Origin: CAYLYP01 sp964387795 | GTDB lineage: Bacteria > Bacteroidota > Bacteroidia > Bacteroidales > UBA7960 | DNA: 10,888 bases | Reading direction: 5' to 3' | Assembly (NCBI GenBank): GCA_964387795.1 | Contig: CAYLYP010000097.1 | Span: 1 to 10,888, forward strand | In this document: one piece after another, positions 1 through 8,126 of the stretch | Layout: every line of letters begins with the position of its first letter | How positions within the stretch are numbered: the first letter of the stretch is position 1 | Position numbers and translations under genes: made by a program | The notes under the pieces: generated by a model | What the model saw: only the letters and a program-made list of their open reading frames with translations | The model's database searches: none | Told to the model about the DNA's origin: nothing

Positions 1-1
1 T

Positions 2-274
2 GAACGCACCAGTGACATCTGCCGGGCTCTGGCAGCCCAGGATAAGATCTATCCTCTGAACGATGCACTAGAAGTGATGGACAATCTCATGGCTCTGGAT
101 ACCAAGTCCAACAGCCTGAATGATGCCCGTGAATATATCAAAGCACTCGCACCTTGGATCAAAGACGATCAGATCGAATATGACTCGGAGATGAACCCGG
201 TAGGGGTCTCCGGAGCACATACTCCGTTCCCGCCCTTTCATTGGAAGTGTAGAACGACGACAATCTTAGTTTGA
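2..274 (+). CDS. Phage head morphogenesis protein, Mu gpF / SPP1 gp7 family, C-terminal part (5' end outside window)
   Basis: The frame is open from base 2, the window edge, to a TGA at 272-274, giving the last 90 residues. It begins with ERTSDICRAL and ends with PFPPFHWKCRTTTILV. This matches the typical end of the Phage_Mu_F domain (PF04233), where a Cys in a 'T-x-x-I-C-R-A-L' segment is followed by a 'P-x-H-x-x-C-R-x-T' segment. About 60 residues separate the two segments here, more than is usual. The family acts in capsid assembly as a minor head protein associated with the portal. Ending shortly after the CRTTT segment is normal for the family, so the 3' end is probably natural. An ATG at 74 lies inside the domain and is not the true start. 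The next expected phage morphogenesis gene is absent: the following gene is on the opposite strand and belongs to a defence cluster. The family assignment is from motif recall, not a profile search. Confidence 0.8.
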   Translation, partial: ERTSDICRALAAQDKIYPLNDALEVMDNLMALDTKSNSLNDAREYIKALAPWIKDDQIEYDSEMNPVGVSGAHTPFPPFHWKCRTTTILV

Positions 275-323
275 TGTGATTAGTAAACAAAAGCAGATAC
301 ATAACATCAATCTGGTATCCTGA

Positions 324-1721
324 TCATTCAGATCTTGTCTGAAGACCACGGAGAGCTACAGTAATTTCGTACAATAATAGTCTAGGAGGTTCTCCGAGTA
401 TTGATTTTAGCTTAATGTTTAGAGTTTGATCTTTATGCCCAGATTCATTTCCTGGATGGGCACATGAGTTCCTGAGCCGAACAATGTCCCAAGGTGGATT
501 GAACGACCCAAAAGTCTCAGAAAATGCGGCTAGTATGTTACTGACATGGATGTCGGGATTACTCACAAGATGCTGAAAATAATCTCTCGTATTACTGAAG
601 AGGTTTGTACATTTATTCATGACATCGTCATCCCAATACAACAATAAATACGAAAGTTCACCTAAAGTTAAGGATTTAGAGTTGTTGCGTGCGTTGAGAA
701 TGGCATTATAGGTATGTAGCCTGCGACTAGAATCCTTTATACTCCTATTAAAAGGTACACTTTTGTCTATCTGATTTTTCAGAACGCTATAAAATGTAAT
801 ATTTAGTTCCCTTTCAACGACATAGAGCATGGATTGTAACGAATACCTCCAACTAGTATACAATCCTGAATCTGTGGCAATCTGGGCGATATATGAATCA
901 ATCAAATCACTCCTTGATTCAGAACTAAGCGACTCCCATGTGCTGTTCCCCAAATATGTTCTCCACGAGACCTCAGCTTTGAACCGAATTTCATTAGAAT
1001 GATTTCCAGGGGGTATAATCTCAGTGATGTTTAAATAAATAGCCTTCCGTTTAGCAATTTCACCCGATAGTGCAGCAGATTCCTCTTTCCTTCCTAGTAA
1101 CACAAGGGCATTGGTTAATGAAGCAAGTTGATCGAACAAATATGGTACATTCCAAAGTGAATTCCAATCTTTGCTGTGTATTGATGGTAGAAAGAAATCA
1201 AGACTACGTGCTTCGAGCAATTCGACCATTAACCTGCTTGTTTGAACTGATTGACAGAAATACTTCAATAAGTCCTCATTATACAGGTACCACCTTATCT
1301 CATGATCGCTTTCAGTTGATGATTGTGCAGCAAGTAAAAAACCTCTACTTAATAGATAAAGAAATGTCCCTGTACTATCTAAATATTGCCTGTGTAGTCC
1401 ATGTAGATCATTGTAAGAGTTTTCTGAGTAGCAGTGTTCTAGACTATCTTGTGAGTTCCTACAGCCATGAGTAAACGCTTGCCAGAGATCCCTGATAGAG
1501 AATTCCTCATAGTCCAAAATCCACTTGATAACACTTTCAGGTGAGGAAAGATATTTTTCAATCTTCTTCTTTACACAGTAAGCAAGATCATCAGCCTCGT
1601 CAATTGCCCCTAGAGCTTTAGTTATGATTGAAAAATCCATGTAACTTACCATGATGTTAAGATCTTTAACATCACTGTTTATCTCATGCAAAGGCCTTTT
1701 CTTAATCCATGGTCTATCCAA
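324..1721 (-). CDS. Candidate HEPN-domain RNase, otherwise unrecognised 465-residue protein
   Basis: I do not recognise the full-length protein. It is mostly helical in character, soluble, and has no signal peptide or membrane segment. Near the C-terminus, residues 415-424 read RLRNSCAHPG. R417-N418-xxx-H422 fits the Rx4-6H motif, with a polar residue after Arg, that marks catalytic HEPN domains; these are RNases in toxin-antitoxin, Abi, PrrC/RloC and CRISPR proteins. The helical stretch around residues 365-455 would form the domain. The first ~350 residues may be a sensor or regulatory region. The start is TTG at 1721-1719, preceded by AGAGGA four bases upstream; the next in-frame ATG is at residue 24 and lacks comparable support. 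It is the last gene of the minus-strand cluster, 82 bases after the GTPase gene. A perfect inverted repeat lies just before its ribosome-binding site. Catalysis is inferred only from the RNxxxH motif; a non-catalytic HEPN-like helical protein is the alternative. Confidence 0.6.
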   Translation of the reverse strand: MDRPWIKKRPLHEINSDVKDLNIMVSYMDFSIITKALGAIDEADDLAYCVKKKIEKYLSSPESVIKWILDYEEFSIRDLWQAFTHGCRNSQDSLEHCYSENSYNDLHGLHRQYLDSTGTFLYLLSRGFLLAAQSSTESDHEIRWYLYNEDLLKYFCQSVQTSRLMVELLEARSLDFFLPSIHSKDWNSLWNVPYLFDQLASLTNALVLLGRKEESAALSGEIAKRKAIYLNITEIIPPGNHSNEIRFKAEVSWRTYLGNSTWESLSSESRSDLIDSYIAQIATDSGLYTSWRYSLQSMLYVVERELNITFYSVLKNQIDKSVPFNRSIKDSSRRLHTYNAILNARNNSKSLTLGELSYLLLYWDDDVMNKCTNLFSNTRDYFQHLVSNPDIHVSNILAAFSETFGSFNPPWDIVRLRNSCAHPGNESGHKDQTLNIKLKSILGEPPRLLLYEITVALRGLQTRSE

Positions 1722-1725
1722 TCTT

Positions 1726-1731
1726 TCCTCT
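1726..1731 (-). promoter_or_regulatory. Shine-Dalgarno site supporting a TTG start
   Basis: On the minus strand AGAGGA is followed by AAGA and then TTG at 1721-1719. This is the same AGAGGA core seen before the GTPase gene and mod. It decides the start of the HEPN-candidate gene in favour of TTG rather than an internal ATG. Confidence 0.6.
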
Positions 1732-1737
1732 ATATCT

Positions 1738-1756
1738 ACTTCTATACAATAGAAGT
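1738..1756. promoter_or_regulatory. Perfect 8-bp inverted repeat (3-base spacer) upstream of the HEPN-candidate gene
   Basis: Plus strand: ACTTCTAT, ACA, ATAGAAGT. The arms are exact reverse complements. It lies 17-35 bases upstream of the TTG start at 1721 and just ahead of its ribosome-binding site. It has no following T-run, so it is not an intrinsic terminator. It could be a protein operator, or an RNA hairpin controlling translation or processing. A weak minus-strand TTGATT at 1771-1766 could be a -35, but the -10 options are poor (TATAGA at 19 bases), so an internal promoter is not established. Confidence 0.45.
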
Positions 1757-1803
1757 TCTAAAAACAATCAAAAGAATCATGTATATTAATGAATAAGCTG
1801 AGT

Positions 1804-2895
1804 TTAGGAAGTTTTATATCGCCCTTTTAAAGCTTCTTTGAACTCTCTTATAATATCTTCCTCGTTTGGAGGTTCCCCATTATTGGCTGCAAACAACTTA
1901 CTTAATACAGCTACATAGATCCCGCCCATTGTTGTAGTCAAAGTGGCAGCGGTAACTCCTGATATGGCTGCTCCAAGAACGTACCCGACACCAGAAGCCT
2001 TAAGTGCCCAAGTAACAAAGGCTTTACCACTTAGAGTCGCTAATGAAACCCCGGTAATTGAACTGAGTAAGGTAGATAGCATTGCATCACTAGCTCTTAG
2101 CCCAAAACAAAGACTTATACCAGCAAGCATTCCGATCTCAATAGGCGCTAAGATGGCGACATCAGAAAAAGGGATTGGGGTTGCTCCAGTAGCCAAGGCA
2201 GCTGTAGCAGCCGTTGCAATGACGGCCTTAGATTGATCAACCTTTTTTTTCGTGCTTACCTTTTGCGCTGCGGCTAGAGCTTTAAGCTGCCCTTCTGGAA
2301 CTACTTCCATCATTACTTCAATAAGGTTTTCTAACCCCATTGCTGGTAGAATGTGTCCATCTTCAAGCTCAATGGCTTTTGCGCGTACTCTTACAACGTT
2401 TTTTGCGTTTGGGAGAAGATCCCATACTAGCTCTTTGAATCCGTTATCGCTTTTTGCTTTTGTTATGACAGCTATTACTGGCATATATGAGTTGAGCATA
2501 TCAACTGCTTTAATCTCTCCGTCTTCGACTCTTGTCGAGTCTTCCAAGATACAAACTAAAGCTAAGTGAATATGCTCTTTGGGATCGGGTTCACTGTTCT
2601 TTAATCTTACTATTGCTTCCAGACTCTTAAGGGTTTCTTTATATTTTTCTGTTTCAAGCCCCTTAGTATCGTAGATAGATACTGGAATGTCTTTTTTAGT
2701 ATACTGCCTCGTTTCTTGAGTCACTGGACGCCCCTGTCCTGTCGCTGCAATTTCTCCCTGAAACAATGAGTTAATCAAGGTGCTCTTCCCAACTCCCGTC
2801 TTGCCAGCAATGATAATGTTTACCACTCCTCTTTGTTTTAAATGCTCTTCAATTTTCTCGTTTACAATACGCCCAATGTCGCTTAGGTTATCCAT
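1804..2895 (-). CDS. P-loop GTPase (Era/HSR1-like) with C-terminal DUF697-like hydrophobic region
   Basis: The 363-residue protein has a clear TRAFAC GTPase core. The Walker A / G1 motif GKTGVGKS is at residues 31-38, a Thr-containing switch I stretch (RPVTQET) at 56-62, and G3 DTKG at 76-79. The G4 position has TKAK at 145-148 rather than canonical NKxD, and RAKA at 171-174 sits where the G5 SAK-like loop is expected. After a Lys-rich linker (about 213-224), residues 225-335 are Ala/Gly/Thr-rich and hydrophobic, like the DUF697 region of YcjF-type and HSR1-related GTPases, and may contact membrane or oligomerise. The ATG at 2895 follows AGAGGA with a five-base A-run. It lies 95 bases downstream of the PHP gene and 82 bases upstream of the HEPN candidate, so it probably shares their transcript. 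GTPases of this sort occur in prophages and defence islands (for example YfjP/YeeP in E. coli), but the substrate or partner here is unknown. Nucleotide preference could differ because of the altered G4. Confidence 0.85.
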   Translation of the reverse strand: MDNLSDIGRIVNEKIEEHLKQRGVVNIIIAGKTGVGKSTLINSLFQGEIAATGQGRPVTQETRQYTKKDIPVSIYDTKGLETEKYKETLKSLEAIVRLKNSEPDPKEHIHLALVCILEDSTRVEDGEIKAVDMLNSYMPVIAVITKAKSDNGFKELVWDLLPNAKNVVRVRAKAIELEDGHILPAMGLENLIEVMMEVVPEGQLKALAAAQKVSTKKKVDQSKAVIATAATAALATGATPIPFSDVAILAPIEIGMLAGISLCFGLRASDAMLSTLLSSITGVSLATLSGKAFVTWALKASGVGYVLGAAISGVTAATLTTTMGGIYVAVLSKLFAANNGEPPNEEDIIREFKEALKGRYKTS

Positions 2896-2990
2896 TTTTT
2901 CCTCTTTTTATTTTGATATTCCTTGATAAACAGCATTCCTGTATACTTGTGATAACTACCATCAACTCATCTTGCTCTCTACGTTGCAGT

Positions 2991-5126
2991 CTATGATATC
3001 TTCGATATCCTTTTTTGTGGAACATAGAATTTCGAATATCGCAATTGCCTTTCAATTATGCCTATAGCATTCTCATTCAATTGAAGCAGATCATAAATCT
3101 CTCTATCAATTGAGTAGAACAGAGAATTAGCTCTATCGTTGTGAGCTTGGATGCTTTCATCTAACTGAGATGAGTCATCATTGTTTGCATTATTCAACTC
3201 ACAATCACGTAAGAATTCCTTCTCCGCTTTAACGATTTGTTCAGCATTAGAAACAACACTTTGAATAAGTGCTTCATGAGTTGGATTCTTCAGATTCAAC
3301 AAAGGTGTACGGATTTTCCTAAGTACGTGAGGAAGGAATATGTTGACTGTATCCACCTGGTTGAGTGAATACCATAGTATAAATGATGACTTGAGATACA
3401 ATGTTAAGAAGGTTTGTAAAGTTCTGCGGTTGTTCGAGTTATCTTTGATCGTCAGAGCTATGAATTGTCGATCCTCATCTGAAGTTAGTATTGAGTCTTC
3501 ATCTATCATAAATACACATCCGGTATCTGAAAGTAGAATTGACCCGCCCTTTATGTTTGGTGTGGTACTGGCGGTATATCCAAACACAGGAGGAGTAATC
3601 CTAAGATACGTATAAGGGTACCTTGGGATCAATGATTTGTCAATTATAATAACGTTTCCTTTCTCTAGACCATTAAAGGATTTTTTTTGCATTTCAAATG
3701 CGGATGCCAAGTCGGGATTTTCAAGTCCTGATTCGATCTCAACTACCTCCACATCAACATATTTGCGAATACTTACAAGTTGATTTCGCATGCTAGATAA
3801 TATTCGTAAAGTATCAAATGAGTCTTTTATGAGTGCTAAATCCGTTTCTATTGAATCGATTTTGGGCTGTACTCGTTTCTCAATCTTGGTTAACATGTTA
3901 GATTCGATTTTCGATTCAATAAAGTCCAAAGAGGCCTTAGCATATGAGTTGTTCTTTTTGATAAAAACTGCTTCATCTTTTCTAAGATACGCCAGACCAG
4001 TGCCAGGATGAACACGAACCGACAGAATTTTCTTCTTCCCTTGTAGCTCGTATTGTTCAATCGATATCTGAAACTCTCCACTAGTTAACCATAGTTTGCT
4101 AACTGCTTCATAGAATGAATCGTAGTTCTCCTTGTCCGCAACGAAATCAACTCCGACCTTCGTTTTGTCTGCGTTCACCCCAATCAAACAAAATCCACCC
4201 TCAGTATTTGCTACAGCAATAATGGACTTTGCTATTGATTCATAATCATCTACTTTCTCGACAAAGACTGAGTTGGGATTATCAATGAGTTTTTGCAGAA
4301 TTCTTTGAGTTTGAGGTTCCTCTGTCGAAACGCATTCTATCGGATTGTTAAGTGCAATTTTTAGTGATTCATAGTTTAGAGCATCAAGTTTCATCCAAGT
4401 GTAATGCTTCCCGATTGTCTCAAGATTATGTGCATCGGAGAACTTGACGAAGCTTATTGGGCTACTTCGCTTGTATTCTTTGTTACTCAATAGGCTTTCG
4501 ATCTTCTGAATTGTTAACTCAGACTTATACGAAATCGCAGTAAGAAGGTCATTCCTGAAAGCCTCCCCTTTTATCTTTCCTTTTAGTGTTGTTAATATAC
4601 CTTTCTCGGAATCTGTATGTGCATCTATACATAAGCAATCCATTTTTTTACAATTCTCATACAAATCCAAAATACACCAACGGGAAAAACTATCACTGAC
4701 ATCTCCGGATGCGCTATCGAACCCCGCTCCAAATAGAAAGTCTTCAATCTCATTAATTGTATGTGTTGGATTGAATATAATCAACATATGTATACAATTG
4801 CTCGTTTGGAATTCAACGCCAGGTAGTATCAAAATGGATTCGAACAGCTTCAGAGTAGTTTCAATCTCCTCTAACCTCTTTCGCACTTGCTCTGTGGATG
4901 AAAATGGCTTTAGAACTACCATTTCTTTGTTCATATCTTCTTTGATCTGCATAAGCTTTTTATAACCCGCAATTGAGTTATGATCTGTAATAGATATTAC
5001 CTTAATATTCTCTTCCTTAGATTTTAGAAGAATCCTTAGATACTCTTCATCTTCTTTTTTGCCTGTGTAGCAAGTTGAAGTCGGAGTGTGCAAATGAAGG
5101 TCAACTTTTACGAATTTATCGCTCAT
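2991..5126 (-). CDS. PHP phosphoesterase + AlbA_2 (Schlafen-like) + TRD-like multidomain protein
   Basis: This 711-residue protein has at least three parts. Residues 1-265 form a PHP domain with a full metal-site set: DLHLHT (D9, H11, H13), TDH (D48, H49), PGVE (E105), H113, DAH (H170) and SDAH (D231, H233); an active metal-dependent phosphoesterase or nuclease is expected. Residues 285-400 resemble AlbA_2 / Schlafen-type domains, with ESIAKSIIAVANTEGG followed by LIGV (296-316). Residues 402-450 look helical, possibly coiled-coil. Residues 480-700 resemble the C-terminal target-recognition part of TaqI/Eco57I-like enzymes: a 'LTLYLKSSFILWY' segment (574-586), a 'LRKIRTPLL' segment (602-610), then a helix ending IDREIYDLLQLNENAIGIIE (673-692). 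The ATG at 5126 follows GGAG with an eight-base spacer, 46 bases after the res stop, indicating co-transcription with the restriction genes. No methyltransferase motif is present. The PHP call is firm, AlbA_2 probable, TRD-like an inference from pattern. Confidence 0.8.
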   Translation of the reverse strand: MSDKFVKVDLHLHTPTSTCYTGKKEDEEYLRILLKSKEENIKVISITDHNSIAGYKKLMQIKEDMNKEMVVLKPFSSTEQVRKRLEEIETTLKLFESILILPGVEFQTSNCIHMLIIFNPTHTINEIEDFLFGAGFDSASGDVSDSFSRWCILDLYENCKKMDCLCIDAHTDSEKGILTTLKGKIKGEAFRNDLLTAISYKSELTIQKIESLLSNKEYKRSSPISFVKFSDAHNLETIGKHYTWMKLDALNYESLKIALNNPIECVSTEEPQTQRILQKLIDNPNSVFVEKVDDYESIAKSIIAVANTEGGFCLIGVNADKTKVGVDFVADKENYDSFYEAVSKLWLTSGEFQISIEQYELQGKKKILSVRVHPGTGLAYLRKDEAVFIKKNNSYAKASLDFIESKIESNMLTKIEKRVQPKIDSIETDLALIKDSFDTLRILSSMRNQLVSIRKYVDVEVVEIESGLENPDLASAFEMQKKSFNGLEKGNVIIIDKSLIPRYPYTYLRITPPVFGYTASTTPNIKGGSILLSDTGCVFMIDEDSILTSDEDRQFIALTIKDNSNNRRTLQTFLTLYLKSSFILWYSLNQVDTVNIFLPHVLRKIRTPLLNLKNPTHEALIQSVVSNAEQIVKAEKEFLRDCELNNANNDDSSQLDESIQAHNDRANSLFYSIDREIYDLLQLNENAIGIIERQLRYSKFYVPQKRISKIS

Positions 5127-5172
5127 CCTTAATTCTCCAAACTGATTATTAATATGAATTGGTTTAGGGATA

Positions 5173-8126
5173 TCATCTCAAACCGATTTTTGAGTCTAAC
5201 ATCATCCATGATCCAAATCCCCCATGCTGATTCACGACATCGATCCATTCCTGCAGGAAGCGTTTTTTTACCCGATCTTGCTCAGTTTCTTGGCCTTTTG
5301 TTTCGATTATACCCATCTCTCCCGTCTTCATTCTTACGATATAATCCGGCCTGTATTTCTTGATCGTGCCATTGAATATGTAGAGTATCTCAAAGTTAAG
5401 ATGGTCATTCTTTACCCATGCATCGATATCTGGGTTATGATCCAAGTGGAATGCTTCTGTGGACTCCCAAGTACTATCTAGTACAACTAAGTTGATGTGA
5501 GACTTCCGTGCAACTTCGCAATCCTTGCTTGTGTACCAGATTGGCATATCTGCAGTAGAAAGAATAGGTCTTTCTCTATCAAACACAGGCTCATAATACT
5601 CGGTATTCGAGTATCTTATCGCATCACCGATATGTTGAATGACTTTACTCATGTTCAAAGTTATTACCAAGCGTCTGCGTAAATCGCTAAAATTGAATAG
5701 GGGAGGATCGATCTCGATTTTATCTGAAGCGATGAACTGCTCCACCAACCTTACCAACTGAGCAAGCAGATACTCCTTGTTCCCCTTCCAATCTGTTGCC
5801 ATCAAATGGAAGTTATCTCTGGCTATCTCAAATACTATCCGTTGGGTCCTGNNNNNNNNNNNNNNNNNNNNNNNNNNNNNNNNNNNNNNNNNNNNNNNNN
5901 NNNNNNNNNNNNNNNNNNNNNNNNNNNNNNNNNNNNNNNNNNNNNNNNNNNTGCCATCAAATGGAAGTTATCTCTGGCTATCTCAAATACTATCCGTTGG
6001 GTCCTGAACTCAGATGAGAGTTTTTCCAGATCAATTTCGGTGATCTTAGTTAAATCAGGCTTCCCATCCAAGATTGGGGCCAGCTCTGCAATCTGTCTCA
6101 CCGAAAATGCATCCAATACAAGAGGTTGAACCTTGTCCCAATCAAGACTTAGTTCTGGTTTGAAAGCTCTGTCTATGCGGACGATATTTGGCCATGATAT
6201 ACAAAATTCAGCTTTGTCATCAAGAGGCATAATCATGGTTTTTGGTTTCGGGGGTGGTGGGGGTCCTCCCTCTCCACCTTCATGAGGTAGGAACGTGAAG
6301 GGAACTCCGAAGATATTAACATACTCAGGCTCAAATAGCCCAGTCTCTTGATTTACATCGTAAGTTGTTCGCCTGAGACCGCGACCGACTACTTGTTCGC
6401 ATAACAATTGGCTACTAAATGCTCTTAAGCCCATGATGTGTGTTACAGTCTTGGCATCCCAACCCTCGGATAGCATTCCTACAGATATCACATTCTGGAT
6501 CAATGATCCAGGAAGCAGATTACCGTTTTTATCTAGATGCCCTACTGTATCCACCTGTCTGCGAAGAAGTTCTGCCTGCTCCTTCTTGGTCAATTTGGGA
6601 ACGTCTTGGGCATCATCATTATCATCATTATCGGTATCGCTGTTAACCATGATCGTAACCACATTTTGAGATTCTGCCAGCTTCAGAACATTTGAATCTA
6701 TGTGCAATATCTTACTTGTCTCGCAGAGTTCATCAATGTGCACTTTCCGGAAGTCGAATGAATGCTTCACCCTGGCAGCAGTTTCGGTTCTGTTACATAC
6801 GGTTATCATCACAGGCGGCACAGGTTGGTTAGACGATTGCCAGGCATTAAGGGTCTCTCGCCAATCATAGCCTAAAAGATAATACGCATTTAGAACTAAA
6901 TCTGGAAGAGGGTCATCTGGTTTGGCAGATCGGTTCAGATCTGCTTTCACATCATCATCGCTGTATATATGATACAGCTTAGACTTATATGTTTTTGCAT
7001 CAGGATGAACATCGTCTCTGATCACCACTCGCGGAGTCTTAACCAAGCCAGATTCAATTGCATCATTAAGTCCGAAATCACTCACGATCCAACCAAACAG
7101 CGTTTCCTCAGAGTTTTTCTTACCAGAGGGATAAAATGGGGTTGCACTGAAATCGTAACAGCAGAGGATGTTTCTGGTCTTATGAATGCGATCCAGACCT
7201 CCGATCCACACTGTAGCTTCGTCTGCACTGTCCTTCAGGTCCCGACTGCGAAGGTATTTACCTTCGGCAGTTACGTTGACCCTCCAGGCGTGATGAGCTT
7301 CATCATTGATCACCAGTATATTGCGGGAATTGGACATCTCTCCCAATACTTCTCGACAGTATGCTTCATCGCTTTTCATCCCGCGTTTGTCCACTGAGCG
7401 TCTTTTCTTTATCTGCTCCTCACTTTCCCAAGACAATGTGTGCCAGTTTTCCACAAGGACCCTGCCTTGCCTCATCTTATCCTGGAGAGATGCTGGCACT
7501 ATTTTGAAAAGGTCGTAATAGTTACCTTCACTACTGGGTATTAAGACAGATAAACGATTCTTAACTGTGAGCCCTGGAGCAACTACGAATACATTCTTTG
7601 AGAATCTGCGGTCTTGGGGATTGGTAACCTTGTTTGTAACCTGCCAGGCAATGAGCATAGCCATGACAATGGTTTTTCCTGATCCAGTAGCCATCTTGGA
7701 GCAGAGGCGTTGAAACAAACCTCCGTCATTGGGTATCTCAATACCTGTTTTATCAGCAGCGGATGCCTCGGTAAGCCAGATCAGGGTTTCCATTGCTTCT
7801 AGCTGACAGAAGAATAACCTGCGAGACTCGAACTCTTCGGCATCGTACCAATAATCAAGTAAACGCTTGGTTATTCCTGTTACTCCAGGATAACCCGCTT
7901 CCCGCCAAGCCTTTATTCTAGGCCTGATTTGGTTAACAAGCGGGATCTCAACAAATATGCCAGGATCATCATAGGCTTGAGAGCGTTCCGTTGCTATTAC
8001 ATAACCTGCAGGTCTTCTGCCCTCGGCGAGGTCAAAGGTTCTGGTTCTGGGATCATATTTCCAGTAGTATTGTGGCTCCTCATAAGGGGAGTTGATAATC
8101 AAACGATCTATTGTGGTTTGAGGCAT
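5173..8126 (-). CDS. res: Type III restriction enzyme Res subunit (SF2 helicase + PD-(D/E)xK nuclease), interrupted only by a scaffold gap
   Basis: Res couples ATP-dependent translocation to DNA cleavage and works in a complex with Mod. The helicase motifs are Walker A MATGSGKT (145-152), DEAH (275-278), SAT (327-329) and QVVGRGLRR (578-586). The C-terminal nuclease shows PD (D876) and ETK (E890, K892), a complete PD-(D/E)xK core. Between them are an acidic run (about 497-508) and a proline run (622-626). The start ATG at 8126 overlaps the mod stop as TAATG, so translation is coupled; AAGG lies nine bases upstream. The stop is TGA at 5175-5173. As written, the frame breaks at a 100-N gap. Removing one copy of the repeated 55 bases plus the Ns (155 bases) gives a single 932-residue frame in which '...NFHLMA' continues directly into 'TDWKGNKEY...', the normal size for Res. 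It is probably intact; the 210-residue open frame at 5173-5805 is its C-terminus, not a separate gene. Confidence 0.92.
5797..6006. repeat. Identical 55-base ends on both sides of the scaffold gap (assembly artefact)
   Basis: Bases 5797-5851, directly left of the N run, and 5952-6006, directly right of it, are identical over all 55 bases. The first copy encodes the Res residues around FEIARDNFHLMA. This looks like two contig ends overlapping by one k-mer of 55 that were joined by scaffolding without being merged, rather than a biological duplication: merging them restores the res frame exactly. Confidence 0.93.
5852..5951. other. Scaffold gap of exactly 100 N
   Basis: Exactly 100 unknown bases, a conventional length for a gap of unknown size. 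Because the two flanks overlap by 55 identical bases, the real gap is most likely zero (a negative gap), and nothing is missing. Confidence 0.97.

Noticed and set aside
280..320. Possible weak terminator for the minus-strand cluster
   Set aside because: CAGAT/ATCTG or GATAC/GTATC pairings with 11-14 base loops precede CTTTTGTTT on the minus strand, but stems of five AT-rich pairs are too weak to call.
327..343. Inverted repeat TTCAGA-TCTTG-TCTGAA
   Set aside because: It lies within the last codons of the HEPN-candidate gene, has no T-run, and six-base arms can occur by chance.
1070..1474. 134-codon plus-strand frame inside the HEPN-candidate gene
   Set aside because: No ribosome-binding site and no recognisable domain; it is antisense to a longer frame with better start signals.
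2995..3009. GATATCTTCGATATC palindrome at the end of the PHP gene
   Set aside because: It encodes the repeated RISKIS residues at the C-terminus and has no T-run; coding explains it.
5173..5805. Stand-alone 210-residue endonuclease-domain gene
   Set aside because: It is the C-terminus of Res; it appears separate only because the scaffold gap duplicates 55 bases and shifts the frame. Its apparent start MMA coincides with HLMA of the upstream part.
5777..6129. Plus-strand open frames running through the N gap
   Set aside because: They exist only because N codons are not stops; the real bases are the antisense of res.
6610..6632. Short CATCATTAT-type microsatellite in res
   Set aside because: It encodes an Asp/Asn-rich linker in Res; too short and impure to suggest phase variation.
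6969..7397. 142-codon plus-strand frame inside res
   Set aside because: Antisense to the conserved helicase region of Res, whose motifs fix the coding strand.
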